Part shown: positions 1 to 7,563 of the stretch, one piece after another | How positions within the stretch are numbered: position 1 is the stretch's first letter | Layout of the letters: each line of letters starts with the position of its first letter | DNA from: Stutzerimonas nitrititolerans | GTDB taxonomy: Bacteria > Pseudomonadota > Gammaproteobacteria > Pseudomonadales > Pseudomonadaceae | DNA: 64,000 nucleotides | Assembly: GCF_003696285.1 (NCBI RefSeq) | Contig: NZ_RFFL01000010.1 | Coordinates: 92,513 to 156,512 of the forward strand | Direction: 5' to 3' | Made by a program: the position numbers and the translations under genes | Notes under the pieces: model-generated | What the model was told of the DNA's origin: nothing | The model's database searches: none | The model's input: the letters and a program-made list of their open reading frames with translations, nothing else

Positions 1-612
1 GAGGCGTTCGCCGAATTCCATCCGGATATTCATGTGGTGAAGAATCGGCTTGATCCGCGTTGGTGGGGCGGGTTGTCAACGGGTGCTCGTCGAACTTCCA
101 GCAAGCCTCGTGTCGGCTGGGCAGGTGGCGCCAGCCATACGGGCGATCTGGAGATGATTGTCGATGTGGTCAAGGAGCTGGCGGATGAAGTGGAATGGGT
201 GTTCTTCGGCATGTGCCCGGAGAAGCTGAAACCTTATATCCACGAGTTCCATGAAGGCATGGCGATAGAACGCTACGCCAAGAAACTGGCCAGCCTGAAT
301 CTCGACCTGGCGCTGGCGCCGGTCGAGCAGAACCTTTTCAACGAGTGCAAGAGCAACCTGCGTTTGCTGGAGTATGGTGCCTGTGGTTTCCCGGTGATCT
401 GTAGCGACGTGCGTTGCTATCAGGATGGCCTGCTGCCGGTGACACGGGTGAAGAACCGCTTCCGTGATTGGGTGGATGCGATCAGAGCCCATATCAACGA
501 CCTTGATGCCGCTGCCAGGGCGGGGGACGACTTGCGCGCCGCCGTGCTGGGCGGATGGATGCTTCAAGGTGAAAATCTCGAAGCCTGGCGCAAGGCGTGG
601 TTGCCGAGTTAA
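1..612 (+). CDS. Glycosyltransferase, C-terminal part (5' end cut by the window edge)
   Basis: The reading frame is open from the first base and ends in TAA, so only the last 203 residues are present. The visible part looks like the C-terminal half of a GT-B glycosyltransferase. It has a WAGG turn beginning a Rossmann-type half, then a VEWVFFG strand, then a donor-site segment with LALAPVEQN, a conserved Glu-Cys-Lys-Ser-Asn run and EYGACGFPVICSD. Such segments hold the nucleotide-sugar phosphates in GT4-like enzymes. Its place just upstream of fliC matches the flagellin glycosylation islands of Pseudomonas, which lie between flgL and fliC, so transfer of sugar to flagellin is the likely role (inference). 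The acceptor domain lies outside the window. Confidence 0.75.
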   Translation, partial: EAFAEFHPDIHVVKNRLDPRWWGGLSTGARRTSSKPRVGWAGGASHTGDLEMIVDVVKELADEVEWVFFGMCPEKLKPYIHEFHEGMAIERYAKKLASLNLDLALAPVEQNLFNECKSNLRLLEYGACGFPVICSDVRCYQDGLLPVTRVKNRFRDWVDAIRAHINDLDAAARAGDDLRAAVLGGWMLQGENLEAWRKAWLPS

Positions 613-924
613 GCGGTCAGCAGAGAGTTATGCACTCCTGATGATTTGGAAATCCGCCCCCTATAGGGACAAGCGTACTCACGAACTGCACTGAAGCTTT
701 TGATAATGCCGATGCTCTTGCTGAGGCACGATCAAAAGCCTTACGCCGAAGGCGGTCCTCCCACTAAGTGACAGCCTGCACTACGTAGCTTTTTATGAAG
801 GCAAGCCCTAGCCGGGGCTGAAGGTTCGCTCAGGTTTTCTGCAGGCCTGCCGAAATGATCTGTGGGGTGATCGTGTAGGCCGTTCGGGAAGTCAAGGAAA
901 ACGGAAAAATTTCCTCAACACCCC
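613..924. other. Gene-free upstream region of fliC
   Basis: I see no convincing gene between the glycosyltransferase stop and the fliC promoter. A perfect 9-bp inverted repeat (GCTTTTGAT at 696-704, ATCAAAAGC at 731-739) could form a long-loop hairpin, and a CCCTATAGGG palindrome lies near 658-667. Short antisense frames here have no family resemblance. Confidence 0.5.
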
Positions 925-951
925 TAAAGCTTTCGAAACCACCGCCGACAT
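925..951 (+). promoter_or_regulatory. Sigma-28 (FliA) promoter of fliC
   Basis: TAAAGCTT at 925-932, an 11-base spacer, and GCCGACAT at 944-951 match the FliA consensus (TAAAGTTT-N11-GCCGATAA) closely. It lies about 98 bases before the fliC ATG. Class IV control of flagellin by FliA is established for Pseudomonas. Confidence 0.9.
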
Positions 952-1048
952 AAACCTCGAATGCGAACTTTATGGGTGCCTGGGTAATGTCCCTCCCCAA
1001 GGTCGCACACTCAGGCAAACAAGCTAGGTCCGATGGAGGACACACATC

Positions 1049-2233
1049 ATGGCTTTGACCGTCAACACTAACATCGCGTCGCTCAATACCCAGCGTAACC
1101 TCAACACTTCGTCTAGTGCGCTCAGCACCACCATGCAGCGTTTGTCTACTGGCAGCCGTATCAATAGCGCCAAGGACGATGCCGCCGGACTACAGATTTC
1201 CAATCGATTGACCAGCCAGGTCAACGGCTTGGGTGTCGCGACCAAGAACGCCAATGATGGTATTTCTCTGGCACAGACGGCCGAAGGCGCTCTGCAACAG
1301 TCCACCAATATCCTGCAGCGTATGCGTGATCTTTCGTTGCAAGCAGCCAACGGTTCCAATAGTACTAGCGAGCGTGAGGCACTGGATGGCGAGGTGCAGC
1401 AACTGCAGAAAGAGCTGGATCGTATCAGCAACACTACTACTTTCGGTGGCCGCAAGTTGCTCGATGGTTCCTTCGGGGTCGCGAGCTTTCAGGTTGGTTC
1501 TGCTGCCAACGAAATCATCAGTGTTGGTATCGATGAGATGAGTGCTGACTCGCTGCGCGGTACATACTACGAAGCTAGCGGAACTGTGGCCGGTACGATC
1601 CCCGCGAGTGGTGGAACCGTATCGATTACGGTCAGCGGTGCGGCGGTTGATGGAGCAGCAAGCGGTGTTACTACTGTCAAAGTCGAACTGAAGGGCTCTG
1701 AAACCACTGAACAAGCGACAGCTAAAATCGCCGCTGCCATAAATGATGCCAACATCGGCATTGGCGCATTCGCTGATGGTACGAGTATTAATTATGTCAA
1801 CAGAGCAGGTGAAAACGCCTCGGGAGCAACGACAAGCGCTATTACCGGTGTCGGTGTTACCGGTGCAGGTATGAGCGCCGGAGGTTTCACAACTAGCACT
1901 GCGGTGTCAGGTTCGGCAGCAAGCATCAAGGAAATCGACATCAGCACCGCTAAGGGAGCTCAGGCTGCTGTCCTCGTTATCGACGACGCGCTCAAGATGA
2001 TTGACTCGCAACGTGCCGATTTGGGTGCGATTCAGAACCGCTTCGATAATACAATCGCTAACCTGCAAAATATTGGCGAGAACGTCTCGGCTGCCCGTGG
2101 CCGTATCCAGGATACCGACTTCGCTGCAGAAACCGCGAATCTGAGCAAGAATCAGATCCTGCAGCAGGCCGGTACCGCGATCCTGGCCCAGGCCAACCAA
2201 CTGCCGCAGGCGGTGCTGAGCCTCCTGCAGTAA
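1049..2233 (+). CDS. fliC: Flagellin FliC (a-type size, 394 aa)
   Basis: This is the structural subunit of the polar flagellar filament, exported through the flagellar type III apparatus. The N-terminal D0/D1 region (about residues 1-140) has the hallmark start [18 protein letters not shown] and the [14 protein letters not shown] segment. The C-terminal D1/D0 helices (about 310-394) end in [18 protein letters not shown]. The middle (about 150-300) is Gly/Ala/Ser/Thr-rich, low in complexity and surface variable. The length equals that of a-type flagellins of Pseudomonas. A GGAGGA ribosome site lies 8 bases before the ATG and a sigma-28 promoter lies upstream. The adjacent glycosyltransferase suggests the filament is glycosylated (inference). 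No processed signal peptide is expected or seen. Confidence 0.97.
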   Translation: MALTVNTNIASLNTQRNLNTSSSALSTTMQRLSTGSRINSAKDDAAGLQISNRLTSQVNGLGVATKNANDGISLAQTAEGALQQSTNILQRMRDLSLQAANGSNSTSEREALDGEVQQLQKELDRISNTTTFGGRKLLDGSFGVASFQVGSAANEIISVGIDEMSADSLRGTYYEASGTVAGTIPASGGTVSITVSGAAVDGAASGVTTVKVELKGSETTEQATAKIAAAINDANIGIGAFADGTSINYVNRAGENASGATTSAITGVGVTGAGMSAGGFTTSTAVSGSAASIKEIDISTAKGAQAAVLVIDDALKMIDSQRADLGAIQNRFDNTIANLQNIGENVSAARGRIQDTDFAAETANLSKNQILQQAGTAILAQANQLPQAVLSLLQ

Positions 2234-2261
2234 GCTGAACAGGTAGGTCTGCAATAACTGC

Positions 2262-2293
2262 GGGGGGAAGTGCTTGGCGCTTCCTCCCGTTTT
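2262..2293 (+). terminator. Intrinsic terminator after fliC
   Basis: A 12-bp stem (2262-2273 with 2277-2288, including two G-T pairs) with a three-base loop is followed by GTTTT. It should release most fliC transcripts before flaG, which suits the much higher demand for flagellin. Confidence 0.8.
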
Positions 2294-2313
2294 GCCGTTG
2301 CGAGGTAACGAAA

Positions 2314-2667
2314 ATGGATATTGCGATTTCAACCCGGTTGCCAACCGGCACGGCCCAGACGCAGGGACAGCAGGATGCGTTGCGAGGGGCCGCGAGGCAG
2401 GAGGAGGCGGCTGCCAAAAAGGTCCAGGCCGAGCAGAAAGTCACCGCCGAGTCGCTCGAAGAGGCTGTTTCCAGTATCAAGGATTTCGTCCAGACCATCC
2501 GCCGCGACCTGAGCTTCGATCTGGATGACTCCAGTGGCAGGATGGTCGTCAAGGTGACGGACAGGGCAAGTGGCGAGATTGTGCGGCAGATTCCCACTGA
2601 AGAAGCGCTGCGCCTGGCCGAAAACCTGGAAGAGGCACGTAGTTTATTGTTCAAGGCTCAAGCGTAG
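2314..2667 (+). CDS. flaG: FlaG flagellar protein
   Basis: A 117-residue FlaG family protein lying between fliC and fliD, its usual place in Pseudomonas and Vibrio. The first 60 residues are polar with a Gln/Ala/Lys-rich helical stretch. The conserved FlaG core follows, with DLSFDLDDSSGRMVVKV and then GEIVRQIPTEEALRLAENL. FlaG proteins influence filament length and adhesion; the mechanism is unsettled. A GAGG ribosome site precedes the ATG. Transcription probably comes from read-through past the fliC terminator, because I found no sigma-28 site in the short gap. Confidence 0.93.
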   Translation: MDIAISTRLPTGTAQTQGQQDALRGAARQEEAAAKKVQAEQKVTAESLEEAVSSIKDFVQTIRRDLSFDLDDSSGRMVVKVTDRASGEIVRQIPTEEALRLAENLEEARSLLFKAQA

Positions 2668-2733
2668 CGGCGCGATTATTGCTTTTGTCGAGCTTTACTT
2701 GAATAGCGTCAACCCTATGGCGAGGTATTGGTA

Positions 2734-4128
2734 ATGGCAGGCATCACAGGTATTGGTTCAGGGATGGATATCGACGCGATGGTCGGTGCCCTGGTTGCAG
2801 CGGAAAAGGCGCCGAAGGAGGCGCAACTGAACCGTTTGGAGACTGCGACCACTACCAAGATTTCCGCTCTGGGAACCCTGCGTACAGCCCTGAGCAGCTT
2901 CCAGACGGCGCTCAAGGATCTGAACGATATCAAGCTGTTCGAAAACCGTTCCGCCAGGTCGTCCAATACAGATCTGCTGACCGCTACGGCCAGCAAAACC
3001 GCGCAGTCGGGCACCTACAGCGTCAAGGTCGAACAGTTGGCTACGGGTAGCAAAACGGCTACCAAGGCGCTTGAGGGTGATTTCACCGCAAGCGTAGCCG
3101 GTACTTTGACGGTCAAGGTAGGAAGCGGCGAAGGTATCGACGTCAAGATCGAAAAAGGCGCTTCACTGACGCAGGTAAAGGAAGCGTTGAATGCCGCCCT
3201 CAAGGATTCCGGTGTTAGTGCCAACCTGCTGACCGACCCCAGCACGGGCAAGACTCGTTTGGTGATGTCTTCCAGCAATACGGGAGAGGGCAAGGACGTT
3301 TCGATCAGCACCAGCACTGGGCTGGAAGCGTTTGAAATCGACACCGAAAGCGATGCCACTGCGGAGACGGGCGGCGTGTTGGAGCGTGCCCAAAACGCCA
3401 AATTCACCATCGATGGTTTGGCCTTGGAAAGCGCAACCAATAAGGTCGAAGGTGCTATTCCCGATGTGACATTGGATCTGGTTGCGGCCGACAAGGACAA
3501 GAGCATTACGGTTACGGTTGCCCAGGATCAGGAGGGTGTTACCGCCAATATCAAGAAATTCGTCGATGCTTACAACAACCTGATCAAGACAACCAATTCG
3601 TTGACCAAGGTGACCAAGGTTGGCGAAGACGGTACGCCACTGACCGGTGGGCTGGTGGGTGACTCCAGTGTCCGCAGCATTCTTTCCGGCATTCAGAATG
3701 AGCTGATTTCGGCCGGTGGCGGCGATGGAGTGCGGTTGCTGTCGGATCTTGGCATCACCACCCAGAAGGATGGCACGCTGGGTATCGATGACAAGAAACT
3801 GAAGACAGCGCTTGAGAATAATTTCGACGCAGTCGGGAGTTACTTTACTGGCGACACCGGCTTGATGAATCGCCTCAATAATCGCGTGGACGGCTTCAAT
3901 CAGACTGGCGGTATTCTGGCGCAGCGGGTCTCCGGCTTGGAAGCCACCACCGCAGATATCAAGGCTCAGCGTGAGAAGTTGGAGCTGCGGATCGAATCGA
4001 TGACGGCGCGTCTCTATTCCCAGTTCAATGCCATGGACACCATGGTCGCGCAGCTCTCCAACACCAGTAGCTGGCTGGAGTCCACGCTGTCAAGCTTGCC
4101 AGGTGTCGTCAAGAAGAGCGCTAAGTAA
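2734..4128 (+). CDS. fliD: Flagellar filament cap protein FliD
   Basis: FliD (HAP2) forms the cap at the filament tip, helps flagellin fold into the growing end, and in Pseudomonas also binds mucin. The 464-residue protein begins MAGITGIGSGMDIDAMV, typical of the family. The FliD_N domain covers about residues 5-105. The FliD_C domain (about 225-450) contains the AYNNLIKTTNSLTK helix and ends in a coiled C-terminal helix with the QFNAMDTMVAQLSNTSSWL segment. I chose the ATG at 2734 because GAGG at 2722-2725 is well spaced; an in-frame TTG two codons upstream is the alternative. Order flaG-fliD-fliS is canonical. Confidence 0.95.
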   Translation: MAGITGIGSGMDIDAMVGALVAAEKAPKEAQLNRLETATTTKISALGTLRTALSSFQTALKDLNDIKLFENRSARSSNTDLLTATASKTAQSGTYSVKVEQLATGSKTATKALEGDFTASVAGTLTVKVGSGEGIDVKIEKGASLTQVKEALNAALKDSGVSANLLTDPSTGKTRLVMSSSNTGEGKDVSISTSTGLEAFEIDTESDATAETGGVLERAQNAKFTIDGLALESATNKVEGAIPDVTLDLVAADKDKSITVTVAQDQEGVTANIKKFVDAYNNLIKTTNSLTKVTKVGEDGTPLTGGLVGDSSVRSILSGIQNELISAGGGDGVRLLSDLGITTQKDGTLGIDDKKLKTALENNFDAVGSYFTGDTGLMNRLNNRVDGFNQTGGILAQRVSGLEATTADIKAQREKLELRIESMTARLYSQFNAMDTMVAQLSNTSSWLESTLSSLPGVVKKSAK

Positions 4129-4328
4129 GCGAGCAGCCCCGCTGCTTGTCTGGTTGCAGGGGCTCGTTGGTTTCGATGCTAGCGTTATTTCGTTGGCCGT
4201 GAACGACCCCAGGCTCGTTGCTTGATAGAGTCCTGTGCTATGGCACCCGGTAGGCCTCGGCCAATCGAGGCGCTGCCTGAGGGCTCTGGCTCGAGGCCCG
4301 CTGCGATGCAGCTTTAGCGTTTCCCCGT

Positions 4329-4355
4329 TAAAGCTGTTCGAGTAGATGCCGATAC
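4329..4355 (+). promoter_or_regulatory. Sigma-28 (FliA) promoter of fliS
   Basis: TAAAGCTG at 4329-4336, an 11-base spacer and GCCGATAC at 4348-4355 match the FliA consensus. An inverted repeat (4309-4319 with 4326-4336, 6-base loop) overlaps the -35 element. This promoter would let fliS and the FliT-like gene be expressed apart from fliD. Confidence 0.82.
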
Positions 4356-4391
4356 AGGTGGTATTCCCGCATCACCCGGAGCAATTTCCTC

Positions 4392-4778
4392 ATGTATGCC
4401 ATGTCCGCCATGAAGCAGTACCAGTCGGTCAACACCAACGCTCAGCTTGTCGATGCAACACCGCATCGCTTGATTCAGATGTTGATGGAGGGTGGACTCA
4501 CTCGCCTGGCGCAGGCGAAGGGGGCTATGGAGCGTAACGATGTTGCGCTTAAGGGCACTCTGATCGGCAAGACCATCGATATCGTTGGCGGCTTGCGCCA
4601 AGGGCTGAATCTGGAGGCAGGCGGGGAGGTCGCGGCTAATCTGGACAGCCTCTATATCTATATGACTACGCGGCTGGTGGAAGCGAATCGCAAGAATGAT
4701 CCCACCGTCCTCGATGAGGTCGCTGGGCTGTTGCGAGAGATCAAGTCTGGTTGGGACGGCATTTCGCAGCAGGGTTGA
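4392..4778 (+). CDS. fliS: Flagellin export chaperone FliS
   Basis: FliS binds the C-terminal helix of flagellin in the cytoplasm and stops early polymerisation before export. The 128-residue protein has the family core: KQYQSVNTNAQLVDATPHRLIQMLMEGGL near the N-terminus, then helices carrying KGAMERNDVALKGTLIGK and LEAGGEVAANLDSLYIYM. The sequence is helical throughout with no signal or membrane segment, and length matches the family. GGAG 10 bases before the ATG supports the start; Met4 and Met7 are alternatives. It has its own sigma-28 promoter and is followed by a FliT-like gene. Confidence 0.95.
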   Translation: MYAMSAMKQYQSVNTNAQLVDATPHRLIQMLMEGGLTRLAQAKGAMERNDVALKGTLIGKTIDIVGGLRQGLNLEAGGEVAANLDSLYIYMTTRLVEANRKNDPTVLDEVAGLLREIKSGWDGISQQG

Positions 4779-4827
4779 TCGGTTATCCTTGTCACGCCTT
4801 TTAAATTGCTGTTTTCAGGAGCAACCC

Positions 4828-5121
4828 ATGAATGTCATTCAGTCCATCGCCGCTCTCAAGGCTTCATTACAAGAAGCACTTGCGCAGCAGGACTGGGAGG
4901 CGATGGGGGAGTTGGACAGGCGATGCCGTGCACTGGTAGCTGAGGCGGCAGTCGGCGACGCGTCAGGTGACCCAGCCTTGCGCGAGCAATTGGAGGAACT
5001 CTCGCGGCTATATGTCGTACTTCAACAAGCGGCCCGGACGGAGCGTGATCGGGTTGCTAGCGAGCTGACCCGGCTCAATCAGTCCAAGCAAGTCAATCAA
5101 GCCTATCGATCGCTCGAATAG
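4828..5121 (+). CDS. FliT-like flagellar export chaperone
   Basis: A 97-residue, wholly helical acidic protein directly after fliS, the position of fliT in enterics and of the FliT-like PA1096 type in P. aeruginosa. Features are an N-terminal amphipathic helix (SIAALKASLQEALAQQDWEAM), a central Leu-rich helix with LEELSRLYVVLQQA, and a C-terminal helix ending LNQSKQVNQAYRSLE. FliT proteins chaperone the cap protein FliD and can modulate the master regulator. Sequence conservation in this group is low, so the assignment rests on size, helical character and context. The start has AGGAG about 6 bases upstream. In P. aeruginosa fleQ follows at this point; here it does not. Confidence 0.75.
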   Translation: MNVIQSIAALKASLQEALAQQDWEAMGELDRRCRALVAEAAVGDASGDPALREQLEELSRLYVVLQQAARTERDRVASELTRLNQSKQVNQAYRSLE

Positions 5122-5152
5122 GGTGGCTTCCAATTCAGGCTAGAAGATTCTT

Positions 5153-5180
5153 GGTGGAAAACGCTTCGCGGTTTTCCACC
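5153..5180. repeat. REP-like hairpin after the flagellar cluster
   Basis: GGTGGAAAAC at 5153-5162 pairs with GTTTTCCACC at 5171-5180 around a GC-rich loop. This matches a palindrome frequent between Pseudomonas genes. It lies between two convergent genes (the FliT-like gene and ppnP) and may also serve as a terminator in both directions. Confidence 0.7.
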
Positions 5181-5218
5181 CTATGAAGAGCTGCGAGGGT
5201 ATCGCAGCCTTCCATTCC

Positions 5219-5500
5219 TTACCTGTACTCGCACAGATAAGCGGTATCCGCTGCAACCTTCAGCTGAAACTTGCTGTTCGCCGGCACGGTGAACTGGCTG
5301 CCTGCTCCGAATGTTTCAAAGCGCTCGCTTCCCGGCAGTTTCACGTCCAGGCTGCCGGCGATCACGTGCATCACTTCCAGTTGGCTGGTGCCGAATTCGT
5401 AGTCGCCTGCTGCCATAACGCCAATGGTGGCGGGGCCAGCGGCCATGTCGAAGGCGATGGATTTGACGGTGCCGTCGAAGTATTCGTTAACCTTGAACAT
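5219..5500 (-). CDS. ppnP: Pyrimidine/purine nucleoside phosphorylase PpnP (DUF1255)
   Basis: A 93-residue single-domain cupin of the PpnP/YaiE family, which cleaves nucleosides with phosphate to a base and ribose 1-phosphate. The whole chain fits the family: [17 protein letters not shown] at the start, then [29 protein letters not shown] and the barrel strand [16 protein letters not shown], ending YLCEYR. Length equals that of the E. coli protein. It is a single-gene unit on the minus strand, convergent with the flagellar genes. The function follows from the E. coli family member; nothing in the neighbourhood adds to it. Confidence 0.93.
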   Translation of the reverse strand: MFKVNEYFDGTVKSIAFDMAAGPATIGVMAAGDYEFGTSQLEVMHVIAGSLDVKLPGSERFETFGAGSQFTVPANSKFQLKVAADTAYLCEYR

Positions 5501-5843
5501 GCGGATTACCTAGGGTAGGTGAAAAAAGGCTGGCCAGTATGCCCAAGTGGCTCGAGGGCGTCATCTGGCGGAATGAAGGTATAGAGGACTGTGGCCACAT
5601 TCGCCGCGGGGGCGGCCCCACAAAAATGGCCTGATGGTTCCCACGCTCCGCGTGGGGACCAAGTCGCAGCACTCTGCGCCCAGCGACGCGGAGCATCGCA
5701 AGCGCACGCCCACGCAGGAGCATGGGCGCGATCACTCATGCATCGTTGGCGTGGTGCATGTCGTGGGAGGGCCGCCCTCGACGCGAAGCTTTTGGGGGCA
5801 AGCAGATCCTCGGTTTCGCCGAGAGGGCGGCTTGCATGAGTGG
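5501..5843. repeat. Gene-free stretch with REP-like palindromes
   Basis: No credible gene is seen. The stretch holds several palindromes of Pseudomonas REP type: CCCACGC/GCGTGGG at 5640-5656, a GGGCGGCCCC block near 5610, and at about 5762-5793 a GGGAGGGCCGCCCTCG palindrome followed by ACGCGAAGCTTTT. The last motif recurs near 27408, 36098 and 36206. Short frames crossing it are made of the repeats. Confidence 0.7.
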
Positions 5844-6185
5844 CTAACTGCGAAATATGAAATACACCGCCCCCAATAGGCACAATCCGGCCCAGAGGTA
5901 ATCGAGCTTCAGGGGTTGATGCATGTAGAGCACGCTGAAAGGCACGAAAATGGCCAGTGTAATGACCTCTTGCATGATCTTCAGCTGGCCGATCGATAGC
6001 TCGGTGTAACCGATGCGGTTGGCTGGGACCATGATCAGGTATTCGAACAACGCGATTCCCCAGCTGATCAGTGCGGCGATCAGCCAGGGTTTGGTATTGA
6101 GCGCCTTGAGGTGGCCATACCAGGCAAACGTCATGAAGAGGTTGGAGACGCAGAGCAGGGCAGCAGTCTGAAGCCAGATGGGCAT
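5844..6185 (-). CDS. DMT-superfamily membrane protein (DUF486)
   Basis: A small membrane protein of about 113 residues with four predicted transmembrane segments. It carries the DUF486 signature LFMTFAWYGHLK and the following WLIAALISWGIALFEYLIMVP, then QLKIMQEVITL and a C-terminal WAGLCLLGAVYFIF helix. The family belongs to the small drug/metabolite transporter-like proteins; its substrate is unknown. I chose the ATG at 6185 because AAGG at 6195-6198 (read on the minus strand) is 9 bases away, whereas it abuts the ATG at 6194. Nothing nearby indicates a pathway. Confidence 0.85.
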   Translation of the reverse strand: MPIWLQTAALLCVSNLFMTFAWYGHLKALNTKPWLIAALISWGIALFEYLIMVPANRIGYTELSIGQLKIMQEVITLAIFVPFSVLYMHQPLKLDYLWAGLCLLGAVYFIFRS

Positions 6186-6359
6186 AGGGGGCATCCTTGA
6201 TGATGCGCGATGCTATTGGTAGTGGCGAGTTACCTGCAAGTGGGTGATGTGCGGCTCACGCGGCCTGGTGCGTTTCGCCGTAATCGACTAACAGAACTTG
6301 CCAGACAGACCACCAGGTACTCATTTATTATCGGCGCCCGTTTTTCTCGGATGACTGGA

Positions 6360-6614
6360 ATGGATTGTCGCCCTGGCTGTGGTGCCTGTTGCATAGCCCC
6401 TTCAATCAGCACGCCGATGCCTGGCATGCCTTTGGGCAAGCCGGCGGGTGTCCGTTGCGTTCATCTATCCGAATTCAATCTTTGTGCGCTGTTCGGTGAC
6501 GAGGCGCGACCGGCTGTATGTGCTGCGTTCCAGGCCGATCCGGTGGTTTGTGGGGAAAGTCGGGAGGAGGCGATCCGGCTGCTTGGTTGGTTGGAACAGG
6601 TAACTGCCTGTTAA
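6360..6614 (+). CDS. YkgJ-type cysteine cluster protein
   Basis: An 84-residue protein with eight cysteines and the UPF0153/YkgJ arrangement: MDCRPGCGACCIAPSIS at the start, then GVRCVHL, NLCALFG and VCAAF, and a last cysteine at the C-terminus. The cysteines probably bind zinc or an iron-sulphur cluster (inference; function of the family is unknown). The start at 6360 gives the usual MxCRPGCGACC beginning; an ATG at 6351 would add three residues. A second, different YkgJ-type gene lies at 48108. Confidence 0.85.
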   Translation: MDCRPGCGACCIAPSISTPMPGMPLGKPAGVRCVHLSEFNLCALFGDEARPAVCAAFQADPVVCGESREEAIRLLGWLEQVTAC

Positions 6615-6653
6615 GGTCGGAATTTCATGTTGCTTCAGGAAAGGAAGGTTTGC

Positions 6654-7262
6654 ATGGGTTTGTGGAGTCGATTGTTGGGGATCGGTCTGGTGCTCTCCGT
6701 AGCGCCGGTTGTGACTGCCGAAGAGCAGTGGGTGTTGGCCAAGGACGAGGAGGGGATTCAGGTCTATCTGAAGGCTGTGCCCGGTTCGTCGTATAAGGCC
6801 TATCGCGGCGTTGCGACGATCCAGGCGGATCTCGCCAAGGTGCGGGCGCTTCAGGAAGATGTGGCCGATGCATGTGGGTGGGTGCATGAGTGCAGGTCAC
6901 AGAAGCTCCTCAAGCATGAGGGCGCGCAGGCCTGGACTTACACACAATTCAATACGCCCTGGCCGGTAACGCCGCGAGACTCCATTGTGAAGGTCACTAC
7001 CCATGAAAGTGGTGATGGTTCGTTGAGGCGCGATCTTGAGGGGGTTCCCACCTATCAGGACAAGAATGATGACTTCGTTCGGGTGAGCAAGGTCGATGGG
7101 TTCTGGCTGTTGGAGTCCAAGGCGGCTGGCAACGTGCAGGTGACCTATCAGGTGCATACGGAGCCGGGCGGAAGCGTACCGTCGTGGCTTGCGAACAAGT
7201 TCGTGGTCGAGGCGCCTTTCAATACACTCAAGGCGCTGCGGGAGCGTGCCGAGGCAGAGTGA
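6654..7262 (+). CDS. Secreted START-domain lipid-binding protein
   Basis: A 202-residue protein with an N-terminal signal peptide (about 22 residues, MGLWSRLLG then a hydrophobic core ending VVTA). A START/Bet v 1-like fold follows. Recognisable stretches are EEGIQVYLKAVPGSSYKAYRG, VRALQEDVADACGWVHECRSQKLL, the WPVTPRDSIV loop, and a C-terminal helix VVEAPFNTLKALRERAE. START domains hold a lipid or other hydrophobic ligand in a deep pocket; this periplasmic type is widespread in Pseudomonas but uncharacterised. An AGGAAGG ribosome site five bases before the ATG supports the start at 6654 over an ATG at 6627. Confidence 0.85.
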   Translation: MGLWSRLLGIGLVLSVAPVVTAEEQWVLAKDEEGIQVYLKAVPGSSYKAYRGVATIQADLAKVRALQEDVADACGWVHECRSQKLLKHEGAQAWTYTQFNTPWPVTPRDSIVKVTTHESGDGSLRRDLEGVPTYQDKNDDFVRVSKVDGFWLLESKAAGNVQVTYQVHTEPGGSVPSWLANKFVVEAPFNTLKALRERAEAE

Positions 7263-7370
7263 AGGGGAGGAAGATGACGGTAGGTGGGTTTGGCCTTTTA
7301 CTGTCGGTGCGTCTCCCTTGAAGGGTTATGTGTTGGTGTTGGGCGTTGGTGGCGGGCCTTTTTACCCTCT

Positions 7371-7463
7371 CCCCTGGCCCCTCTCCCGTCAAGGGAGAGG
7401 GGGTTATCAGCATGCGTTCTGCTGGCGTGGCGCATATGTTCCCTCTCCCCTCGCGGGAGAGGG
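7371..7463. repeat. Paired CCCTCTCCC palindromes
   Basis: Two palindromes of one family occur here: CCCCTCTCCC/GGGAGAGGGG at 7378-7402 and CCCTCTCCC/GGGAGAGGG at 7441-7463, each next to a further CCCTCTCCC copy. They lie between the convergent START-domain gene and gltA and resemble repeats found between genes in many gammaproteobacteria. The rest of the 7263-7513 gap shows nothing else. Confidence 0.75.
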
Positions 7464-7513
7464 CTAGGGAGAGGAGCTAGGCTTTTAATTGAGGCTTTGC
7501 CTGTATTACAAGC

Positions 7514-7543
7514 AAAGAAGGCTGCCCCAGGGCAGCCTTCTTT
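7514..7543. terminator. Bidirectional terminator between the START-domain gene and gltA
   Basis: GAAGGCTGCC at 7517-7526 pairs perfectly with GGCAGCCTTC at 7531-7540. The stem is flanked by AAA and TTT, so it can act on both strands, as expected between convergent genes. Confidence 0.85.
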
Positions 7544-7563
7544 CATTGCAGTAACCGATTTCT

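Noticed and set aside
5506..5883. Short frames in both directions in the 5.5-5.9 kb gap
   Set aside because: They consist of palindromic repeat sequence (translations full of Arg/Pro/His), with no plausible start region.
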